The notes under the pieces: generated by a model | What the model was told of the DNA's origin: nothing | Databases searched by the model: none | What the model saw: only the letters and a program-made list of their open reading frames with translations | From: an uncultured Bacteroidota bacterium | GTDB lineage: Bacteria; Bacteroidota; Bacteroidia; Chitinophagales; Chitinophagaceae | Assembly: GCA_903825065.1 (NCBI GenBank) | Contig: CAIJZG010000081.1 | Location: 1 to 12,546, forward strand | Reading direction: 5' to 3' | DNA: 12,546 bases | Program-made: the position numbers and the translations under genes | In this document: piece by piece, positions 6,857 through 12,546 of the stretch | How the letters are laid out: each line of letters starts with the position of its first letter | Position numbering within the stretch: the stretch's first letter is position 1

Positions 6857-7804
6857 ATGAGTATATCGTTACAAAAAAAAGACCAAATTCTGGGCATTTC
6901 TTTAGCAGTTCTAGCAACCATGATATGGGCAGGAAATTTTGTAATTTCCAAAGGGGTTAGTCAATTAATTAGTCCGATTACCTTAGCTTTTTTTCGATGG
7001 ACATTAGCTTCAATAATTATTATACCAATTGCTTGGTCTTCCTACAAAAAAGAAAAGCAGTATATCAAAGAAAATATTCGTTACCTATTCTGGGTTTCAT
7101 TATCTGGTATTGCGTTATTCAATACCTGTATATATGTCTCAGGTCATTTTACTTCTGCGATCAATATGGCTTTAATAGGAACTACTTCTTCTCCAATTTT
7201 CGCAACCATTTTTGCAGTCATTTTTTTGAAAGAAAAAATTAGCGCTTCCAGATTAATTGGTTTAATCTTATGCATCATTGGTATATTAATTTTATTATCG
7301 AAAGGAAGTTTTGAAAAATTACTTCTATTACGTTTTGGGATTGGCGACTTATGGATTTTAGGGGCTGGATTTTGTTTCGCTGTCTATAGTGTGTTGGTAA
7401 GAAAAAAGCCACCTACTATTTCTAGCTTACATTTTTTAATGCTGATTTTTTCAATGGGAGCAATCATGTTATTCCCATTTTTTTTGATTGAAAATTGGTA
7501 CTTACCCAAACCTCAATTTACTCCAGCATTAATTGGATCTATCCTGTATTTAGGTTTTGGAACTTCTGTAATCGCATTTCTTTGTTGGAATATTGCTTTA
7601 CATAAATTGGGTACTTCAAGAACCGTACTATTTGGAAATCTGACACCTATTTTTAGTACACTAGAAGCAGTTTTAATCCTTGGTGAAAAATTCAGCAGTG
7701 TACATATTTTAAGTGGCTTATTGGTAATTAGCGGACTAGTTATTGCCAACTTGAAAACAGCCACTGTATTTAAAAAAAAATCTTCAACTGAAATTTCAAA
7801 ATAG
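6857..7804 (+). CDS. EamA/DMT superfamily transporter
   Basis: An inner-membrane permease of the drug/metabolite transporter superfamily with about ten helices in two EamA repeats. The first repeat ends with FLKEKISASRLIGLILCIIG and the second with ILGEKFSSVHILSGLLVISG, the paired Glu-Lys helix-end signature of the family. The usual early features are present: MIWAGNFVISK in helix 1 and PITLAFFRWTLA in helix 2. I chose the ATG at 6857 (315 residues) over an in-frame ATG at 6800: the latter would overlap the radical SAM gene by 47 bases and add a leader unlike the family, while 6857 lies 10 bases after the radical SAM stop. The substrate cannot be told from sequence; members export amino acids, nucleosides, or other small metabolites. 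Position suggests co-expression with the radical SAM enzyme and the TauE/SafE permease. Confidence 0.88.
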   Translation: MSISLQKKDQILGISLAVLATMIWAGNFVISKGVSQLISPITLAFFRWTLASIIIIPIAWSSYKKEKQYIKENIRYLFWVSLSGIALFNTCIYVSGHFTSAINMALIGTTSSPIFATIFAVIFLKEKISASRLIGLILCIIGILILLSKGSFEKLLLLRFGIGDLWILGAGFCFAVYSVLVRKKPPTISSLHFLMLIFSMGAIMLFPFFLIENWYLPKPQFTPALIGSILYLGFGTSVIAFLCWNIALHKLGTSRTVLFGNLTPIFSTLEAVLILGEKFSSVHILSGLLVISGLVIANLKTATVFKKKSSTEISK

Positions 7805-7812
7805 ATTATTCA

Positions 7813-8583
7813 TTGGCAACTTCTACCCTCATTCTATTATGTTTATTCGCAAGTTTAGCTGGTTTTGTTGATGCAATTGTAGGAGGAGGCGGATTGATTC
7901 AAACGCCTGCTTCTCTTATTTTATTACCACAACTTCCAGTTGCCACTGTGATTGGATCACTTAAAATACCTTCCTTCAGTGGCACATTTTTCGCTGCAAA
8001 ACAATATGTAAAACAGGTTACTATAAATTGGAGACGAATGATCTTCATGTGTGCATTAGCATTTATGGCATCATTCTTTGGATCTCTGTTATTGACCCAA
8101 GTAAGTAATCGGTTTATGAAACCCATTATTCTTGGAGTACTTGTTTTTGTGGCATTATATTCTTTTGCAAAAAAAGATTTCGGACAAAAAAAACAAAGCT
8201 TAATCAGTAACAAAAAAGAAATAATCTATGCTTCCTTAATTAGTATTATTATTGGTTTTTATGACGGATTTATTGGTCCTGGAGCAGGAAGTTTTTTAGT
8301 CCTAGCTTTTATTAGTTTATTAGGTTTTGATTTTTTACAAGCATCAGCCCATGCCAAGCTTATAAATCTGGCAACAAACCTTGGGTCAATCTTATTATTC
8401 TTTTTAAAGGGCCATATTTTATGGCAAGTTGCTATTCCCATGGCTATATGCAATGCATTTGGAGGCGTATTAGGTGCAAGAATGGCCATATCAAAAGGCA
8501 ATAAATTCATTAGAATCTTTTTTCTCTTTGTTGTTATGGCAACACTTATTCGATTCTCATATGACGTATTCTGGAGAAAATAG
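7813..8583 (+). CDS. TauE/SafE family permease (sulfite/organosulfur anion type)
   Basis: A 256-residue integral membrane protein with the internal duplication of the TauE/SafE (DUF81) family: GFVDAIVGGGGLIQTP near the N-terminus and, in the second half, GFYDGFIGPGAGSFLVLAF, each at the start of a repeat, followed by the SLKIPSFSG and AKLINLATNLGS segments. Members move sulfite, sulfoacetate, taurine-derived or other small organic anions across the inner membrane; the substrate here is unknown. The start must be the TTG at 7813: the nearest in-frame stop is TGA at 7789-7791, no ATG or GTG lies between, and the first membrane helix and the conserved GGGG motif begin soon after. The TTG is 8 bases beyond the EamA stop, so translational coupling is plausible. 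Confidence 0.88.
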   Translation: MATSTLILLCLFASLAGFVDAIVGGGGLIQTPASLILLPQLPVATVIGSLKIPSFSGTFFAAKQYVKQVTINWRRMIFMCALAFMASFFGSLLLTQVSNRFMKPIILGVLVFVALYSFAKKDFGQKKQSLISNKKEIIYASLISIIIGFYDGFIGPGAGSFLVLAFISLLGFDFLQASAHAKLINLATNLGSILLFFLKGHILWQVAIPMAICNAFGGVLGARMAISKGNKFIRIFFLFVVMATLIRFSYDVFWRK

Positions 8584-8688
8584 AAACATTATTAACCTTT
8601 CTTTATACCCGATTGGTGAATTAAGTCTCTAAACTGCATGTAATTTTCAAAATTGAATTTTAAGACGTTTATTAACGATAAATTTGAG

Positions 8689-9576
8689 ATGAATCATTCT
8701 GTTTCTATGCAAATAGGTTTTGAAAGAGAAAAAAACATAAAAGCTGGGGCAATTACTGCAACCATTTGTCTTTTATTGTTTTTACTATTCTTTTATTTAC
8801 AATGGACTTTACCACAAATTCCTGTTCCAATATCTGGTGAAGGGATTGAAGTTAATCTTGGCAATAGTGAAACCGGGTTAGGTGATATTGCACCCTCAAT
8901 ACCAGGAAGTCCCTCCCCCACAGAAGATGCTGTTAAAAATATACCTGCTACCAGTAAACCCCAAACCTCGAACATTAAGATCAATGCAGATGAAAATGGC
9001 GATGAGGCCGTCAATAATGCAGAAAAAATAAGTGCAAAGGCAGAAAATAAACATTCAACACCGATAAAACCAACCATCAAACCAAGTCCAAACCCTGTAG
9101 CTTTAAAGCCTGTTATTTTAAAACCTAAAGCACTTTTCAAAGGTGGCACTAGTACAACAACAAGTGGAAATGAAAGTGATAGTTATAATGGAATAAAAAA
9201 TCAGGGTATTGCAGGTGGTAAAGGAGATCAGGGTAATCCAAATGGCAATCCAAATTCTGATAGCTATAAAGGCAATGCGGGTAGTGGCAATGCAGGAAAT
9301 GGTGTTTCAATAAGAAGCGGACTCGATGGCAGAAGAATTACCCATTTGCCAAGTTTTGAGGATGATTTTAATGAAAATGCAAAAGTTGCCATCGATATTA
9401 CTGTTGATCAATTGGGAAATGTAATATCAGCTTCGGTGAATCCAAAAGGAACAACCACTACAAACCCAAGCATCCGCAATATTGCTTTAAAGAAAGCAAA
9501 GACTCTCAAACTCAATGCAGGCAGTGAATCAGAACAGGTAGGAACCCTTGTTTTTAGTTTCAAACTACGTGGTTAA
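8689..9576 (+). CDS. TonB-like energy transducer protein
   Basis: A 295-residue envelope protein with TonB architecture: a short cytoplasmic N-terminus with a charged patch (FEREKNIK), one signal anchor at about 19-39, then a long periplasmic linker. The linker holds Pro/Ser and Lys-Pro rich stretches (KPTIKPSPNPVALKPVILKP, about 128-147) and a Gly/Asn/Ser-rich low-complexity stretch (about 160-207) in which SDSY recurs at about 163 and 190. The C-terminal 75 residues (AKVAIDITVDQLGNVISASV, then NIALKKAKTLKL and GTLVFSFKLRG) fit a TonB C-terminal fold. Such proteins link the ExbB/ExbD proton channel to outer-membrane transporters. I chose the ATG at 8689; a TTG at 8653 would add 12 residues. 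No exbB or exbD is nearby. TolA-like or other envelope roles remain possible. Confidence 0.75.
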   Translation: MNHSVSMQIGFEREKNIKAGAITATICLLLFLLFFYLQWTLPQIPVPISGEGIEVNLGNSETGLGDIAPSIPGSPSPTEDAVKNIPATSKPQTSNIKINADENGDEAVNNAEKISAKAENKHSTPIKPTIKPSPNPVALKPVILKPKALFKGGTSTTTSGNESDSYNGIKNQGIAGGKGDQGNPNGNPNSDSYKGNAGSGNAGNGVSIRSGLDGRRITHLPSFEDDFNENAKVAIDITVDQLGNVISASVNPKGTTTTNPSIRNIALKKAKTLKLNAGSESEQVGTLVFSFKLRG

Positions 9577-9603
9577 TATTTCTTCTATAATTTGCAGTTA
9601 ATT

Positions 9604-10893
9604 ATGACATATAAAGAAACCTTAGATTTTCTTTTTAGATCGCTTCCTATGTTTAGTAGAGTTGGTGAATCTGCATTTAAGAAAGACCTTACAAATACAT
9701 TGCGTTTATGTGAATTCATTGGCAATCCTCAACAAAAATTAAAAACAATCCATATAGCTGGAACTAATGGGAAGGGCTCAACCAGTCATATGCTTGCTTC
9801 AGTATTACAAACTGCAGGATACAAAACCGGACTTTATACTTCCCCTCATTTAAAAGACTTCAGAGAGCGTATTAAAGTAAATGGTGAAATGTGTGAGGAA
9901 TCATTTGTTATCGATTTTACTAATCGTATACAGCCGATGATTCAGAAAATACAACCTTCATTTTTTGAGATTACAGTTGCAATGGCTTTTGAATATTTTG
10001 CTTTACAACAAGTTGATATTGCCATCATCGAAGTGGGCTTAGGAGGAAGATTAGATAGTACTAATATTATAACTCCAGAACTAAGTATCATCACCAATAT
10101 TGGATGGGATCATATGAATTTATTAGGCAATTCTTTAGAGTTGATTGCCTATGAAAAAGCTGGTATCATTAAAGAATCAGTTCCTGTGATAATAGGCGAT
10201 TACACAAATATTACAAGACCTATATTTGAAAACAGAGCCAATGAGTTACATGCAAAAATTTATTGGGCTACAGAAGAAAGATGGGTTAATGACTTTCATA
10301 TTTCTGCACATCAAATTGAAATTAATGTGACTCAAAAAAGAAATGATGAAAGGATTAAATACCAATTAGATCTACCCGGTATTTATCAAACTAAAAATTT
10401 ACTCACCGTTCTCTCAGCACTTGATATACTCATTCAGAAAAATTGGGATATCAGCATGCACGATATTCATAAAGGGCTCGCACATATTAAAAAGTTAACA
10501 GGATTACACGGAAGATGGGAAGTAATCAGAGAAAAGCCCTTATTAGTGTTAGACGTAGCGCATAATGAAGATGGCATTAAACAAGTTGTACGACAAATTG
10601 AATTAGTAGGGGCGCAGGAAGTACATATTGTAATTGGTATGGTTAAAGACAAAGAAATTGACCGAGTGCTAGATTTACTTCCAAAAAAAGCACACTATTA
10701 TTTCACTAAAGCACCCATACCCCGTGCATTAGATGAAAAAATATTAATGCAGGAGGCCTACAAAAAAAATCTTTTTGGCAACTGTTTCCCCCAAATTAAT
10801 GAAGCAGTTCAAAATGCATTAATGCATGCTAAAGAAAATGATTTGATATTAGTATGTGGTAGTGTATTTGTTGTTGGAGAGGTATCTATTTAA
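9604..10893 (+). CDS. folC: Bifunctional folylpolyglutamate/dihydrofolate synthase
   Basis: FolC is a cytosolic Mur-ligase-fold enzyme that joins glutamate to dihydropteroate and/or folates using ATP, keeping folates in the cell. The 429-residue protein has the ATP-binding loop GTNGKGS at 53-59 preceded by HIA, then TSPHLKDFRERI (79-90), the EVGLGGRLDSTNI block, the NIGWDHMNLLG block and YEKAGIIK, all standard for the family. DVAHN (317-321) is the C-terminal-domain motif, usually DGAHN, so Val replaces Gly. I chose the ATG at 9604; a TTG at 9592 would add four residues. It follows the TonB-like gene by 27 bases and is probably co-transcribed. Its TAA overlaps the stop of the convergent Nudix gene by four bases. 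Whether both synthase activities are present cannot be decided here. Confidence 0.94.
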   Translation: MTYKETLDFLFRSLPMFSRVGESAFKKDLTNTLRLCEFIGNPQQKLKTIHIAGTNGKGSTSHMLASVLQTAGYKTGLYTSPHLKDFRERIKVNGEMCEESFVIDFTNRIQPMIQKIQPSFFEITVAMAFEYFALQQVDIAIIEVGLGGRLDSTNIITPELSIITNIGWDHMNLLGNSLELIAYEKAGIIKESVPVIIGDYTNITRPIFENRANELHAKIYWATEERWVNDFHISAHQIEINVTQKRNDERIKYQLDLPGIYQTKNLLTVLSALDILIQKNWDISMHDIHKGLAHIKKLTGLHGRWEVIREKPLLVLDVAHNEDGIKQVVRQIELVGAQEVHIVIGMVKDKEIDRVLDLLPKKAHYYFTKAPIPRALDEKILMQEAYKKNLFGNCFPQINEAVQNALMHAKENDLILVCGSVFVVGEVSI

Positions 10894-11441
10894 GATTCCC
10901 ATCTTAGCCATTTTAATTGTATCATCGCCTGATATATAGCACCCTGTTGAACACCATGTTGTAATTTTCCTTCTTCCAATAATTGTTTCAATTCATCTTT
11001 TGAAAATGTCTCAATAACAATATCTTCAAAGGGATCAAATTTGGTATCAGTTAATTTTTCCGCATCTATAGCAAGAAAAAAATATGCAGTATTATTATTT
11101 AAAGCTGGATTTGGTGAAATTTTCATTAGGAATTCCACTTCATCTGATACATATCCAGTCTCTTCATGCATCTCTCTAATAGCTGATTCTTTAGGTGATT
11201 CACCCTGTTCTAATATGCCTCCAGGCAATTCTAGTGTGGTAGTGCCTAATGCATGTCGGTATTGTCGCACTAATACTATACGCTGTTCTTTAGTAATAAT
11301 TACCATATTAGTCCAATCAGGAACTTCTATCACATAATATGGTTCCATAATTCTTCCGTCTGGCAGTTCGCATTTATCAGCTCTTGCCCTTAACCACCTA
11401 TCACGATACACATATTTCGACTCAAGCAATTTCCAATTCAT
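10890..11441 (-). CDS. Nudix hydrolase, ADP-ribose pyrophosphatase-like
   Basis: A 183-residue cytosolic Nudix enzyme. The box is complete: G75-x5-E81-x7-R89-E90-M-H-E93-E94-T-G96-Y, with E90, E93 and E94 the expected Mg2+ ligands. A proline lies 15 residues after the box (P112, in KISPNP), a feature of the ADP-ribose pyrophosphatase branch. The N-terminus (WKLLESKYVYRDRW... PDGRIMEPYYVIE) is the usual beta-domain of that branch, involved in dimer formation. The likely activity is hydrolysis of ADP-ribose or a similar nucleoside diphosphate derivative to AMP and a phosphorylated product, but substrate cannot be assigned from sequence alone. It lies 30 bases after a paralogous Nudix gene and is probably the last gene of the yfiT-Nudix-Nudix operon. 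Confidence 0.9.
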   Translation of the reverse strand: MNWKLLESKYVYRDRWLRARADKCELPDGRIMEPYYVIEVPDWTNMVIITKEQRIVLVRQYRHALGTTTLELPGGILEQGESPKESAIREMHEETGYVSDEVEFLMKISPNPALNNNTAYFFLAIDAEKLTDTKFDPFEDIVIETFSKDELKQLLEEGKLQHGVQQGAIYQAMIQLKWLRWES

Positions 11442-11471
11442 GCTGACTAATATTAGAATTAATTGTGAAAA

Positions 11472-12041
11472 TTATATTAGAGTAATCCTTCCTAATTTCT
11501 GCAATGCAAAAAATAAGGTACTTAATTGCATAGATTGAAGGAACTGATGCGATTGAATTAATTCAATTAGCTCATCCATTGTTACTAAAAAAACTTCTAC
11601 ATCTTCTTCAATATCTAATTGCTGATTGGGATCAAAAACACCCCCAGTTGCAAGAAACATTTGCATGAAATTATTATTGGTAGTCGGATTTGGTGAAATT
11701 TTACCTAGCCATTCAATCTTTTCAAATCGATATCCCGTTTCTTCCAATAATTCTCGAGCCATTGCATCAATTCTTGATGCATCATTTGGGTCTATTCCAC
11801 CGCCTGGCAATTCAATGCAAGTTAGTCCAACTCCTTGTCTGAAAATTTTTTCTAAAATTACATTCCCATCTTTGGTTATTGCCAAAGCAGTTGCATAATC
11901 AGGGAACCCATATTTATAAAATGGTTTAATGATGGTGCCATCTGGTTTCTTCCAAATTTCAGATTTTACATCTATCCATTTATCTTTCAATAATTGCTCA
12001 GATGAAAGTAGTTTCCATGAACGATTATTTTCCATTACCAT
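11472..12041 (-). CDS. Nudix hydrolase paralogue with an altered Nudix box
   Basis: A 189-residue Nudix protein clearly paralogous to its downstream neighbour: both share the W-K-L-L opening, PDGxIxxPxY, ELPGG, RE-x-x-EETGY and KISPNPxxNNN. The box reads G82-x5-A88-x7-R96-E97-L-L-E100-E101-T-G103, so the first box glutamate is Ala88 while the metal-binding E97, E100 and E101 are kept. It should therefore still bind Mg2+, and the proline 15 residues downstream (P119) again suggests the ADP-ribose pyrophosphatase branch. The ATG at 12041 overlaps the yfiT-like stop codon by seven bases. The second in-frame ATG (12035) would make a TAATG stop-start junction instead and give 187 residues; it is an equally reasonable start. 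Either way translation looks coupled. The substrate is unknown. Confidence 0.88.
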   Translation of the reverse strand: MVMENNRSWKLLSSEQLLKDKWIDVKSEIWKKPDGTIIKPFYKYGFPDYATALAITKDGNVILEKIFRQGVGLTCIELPGGGIDPNDASRIDAMARELLEETGYRFEKIEWLGKISPNPTTNNNFMQMFLATGGVFDPNQQLDIEEDVEVFLVTMDELIELIQSHQFLQSMQLSTLFFALQKLGRITLI

Positions 12042-12546
12042 TTATTATTTTCTCTCAAAGTGGTAATATGTGCCAAATGATGATTGCTATGCCAGGCATA
12101 TAAACCAAGCAAAAACCATAAAGTCATTTCTCGTTTACTGGCAGGATGAAATACATTTCTATTCCATTGATCTTGGGTTAGATCTTTAATAGCTGCAACC
12201 CAGCGAATATGCAATGCATGCAATAAAGTAATAGATACATTAATCGGAACTGAAAAAGTATCTGGCAAGTTTGCCCATTCTTTTTCTTCATATGGTTTGA
12301 TCACAGGATTCTCTTCCGTTAATCCTAATTTAAATCTGATATAAGCATTCATATGACTATCTGCTACATGATGCACTAATTGCTTTACAGTCCATCCGTC
12401 TGTACGATAAGGAGTATCCAGTTGAGCTTCATCTAAGTTTTGAATAGCCCTTTCAATTCCTTCCGGTAAAAATTGTAAATCAAGTAACCATTTCTTTTTT
12501 TGTTCTTCAGAATATGGTTGAGGCTCATATTTGCCAATCGGATAAC
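12035..12546 (-). CDS. YfiT/BstA-like DinB-fold putative metal-dependent hydrolase, 5' end outside window
   Basis: The reading frame is open from the stop codon at 12035 to the window edge, giving 169 visible residues; translation of the edge yields YPIGKYEPQPYSEEQKK, typical of the family's N-terminus, so only a few residues are probably missing. A GTG at 12376 could be mistaken for a start but is internal: TPYRTDGWTVKQLVHHVADS runs straight across it. The metal-site histidines expected of the DinB-like four-helix fold are present: HHVADSH (about 12353-12373) and WHSNHHLAHI near the C-terminus. The conserved NAYIRFKLGLTEENP and IKPYEEKEWANL blocks match B. subtilis YfiT, a Ni-binding protein; relatives such as BstA transfer bacillithiol to electrophiles. 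That activity in this organism is an inference. It is the first visible gene of the operon with two Nudix enzymes. Confidence 0.87.
   Translation of the reverse strand, partial: YPIGKYEPQPYSEEQKKKWLLDLQFLPEGIERAIQNLDEAQLDTPYRTDGWTVKQLVHHVADSHMNAYIRFKLGLTEENPVIKPYEEKEWANLPDTFSVPINVSITLLHALHIRWVAAIKDLTQDQWNRNVFHPASKREMTLWFLLGLYAWHSNHHLAHITTLRENNKW

Noticed and set aside
8642..8654. Palindrome AATTTT-C-AAAATT before the TonB-like gene
   Set aside because: Composed only of A/T arms in AT-rich intergenic DNA, with no T-tract or GC stem; not a credible terminator or operator.
8679..8686. TAAATTTG box before the TonB-like gene as a promoter feature
   Set aside because: It matches the -7 consensus but lacks a -33 TTG at the right distance (nearest TTG is 23 bases away) and ends two bases from the ATG; kept only as a comparison in the clpS finding.
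8793..9149. 118-codon minus-strand frame opposite the TonB-like gene
   Set aside because: It mirrors the low-complexity linker of the TonB-like protein; the hydrophobic-looking translation is a by-product of Pro/Lys/Asn-rich codons on the other strand.
12374..12376. GTG taken as the start of a 113-residue DinB-like protein
   Set aside because: The frame continues open to the window edge and the upstream translation holds conserved family sequence, so the GTG is an internal valine codon.
1..12546. CRISPR arrays, tRNA or rRNA genes, insertion sequences, toxin-antitoxin or defence genes
   Set aside because: I read both strands for regular spaced repeats, transposase motifs and known defence domains and saw none; base composition looks even across the window.

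Overview
This 12.5-kb window is compact, AT-rich bacterial chromosome and looks like the phylum Bacteroidota, probably a relative of the Chitinophagaceae. The pointers are the DUF4294 family protein, a very long CcmF with a CxxxY-type CcmE, a TonB-like protein beside folC, a TAnnTTTG-type promoter box in front of ccmE, and the absence of clear Shine-Dalgarno sequences. The genus is an inference. I see no rRNA, tRNA, CRISPR array, insertion sequence, prophage or integration scar. No gene-free stretch exceeds 300 bases; the longest is the 245-base divergent gap at 4700-4944.

Layout: (1) 90-1103, plus strand: clpS and aat, two parts of the bacterial N-degron pathway (Aat adds Leu/Phe to basic N-termini, ClpS delivers such substrates to a Clp protease). 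(2) 1100-4699, minus strand, transcribed ccmE -> ccmF -> DUF4294: cytochrome c haem-delivery genes plus an uncharacterised exported protein, with a good promoter before ccmE. (3) 4945-8583, plus strand: a membrane protein with a possible PH-like tail, an uncharacterised radical SAM protein, an EamA/DMT transporter and a TauE/SafE permease, spaced 39, 10 and 8 bases apart and so probably one operon. (4) 8689-10893, plus strand: a TonB-like envelope protein and folC (folate polyglutamylation). (5) 10890-12546, minus strand, transcribed yfiT-like DinB protein (5' end beyond the window) -> Nudix -> Nudix: a housecleaning-type operon with two paralogous ADP-ribose-pyrophosphatase-like enzymes.

Both convergent gene pairs (aat/DUF4294 and folC/Nudix) overlap by the same four bases, TTAA, so each stop codon lies across the other and neither pair has an intergenic terminator.

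Most of the window is ordinary core genome. The best leads are the natural His-to-Cys replacement at the CcmE haem-attachment site, the radical SAM protein with additional cysteines in an apparent operon with two transporters, the DUF4294 protein attached to the ccm genes, and the tandem Nudix pair, one of which has a degenerate Nudix box. I found nothing I would call a clearly new defence or mobile system.
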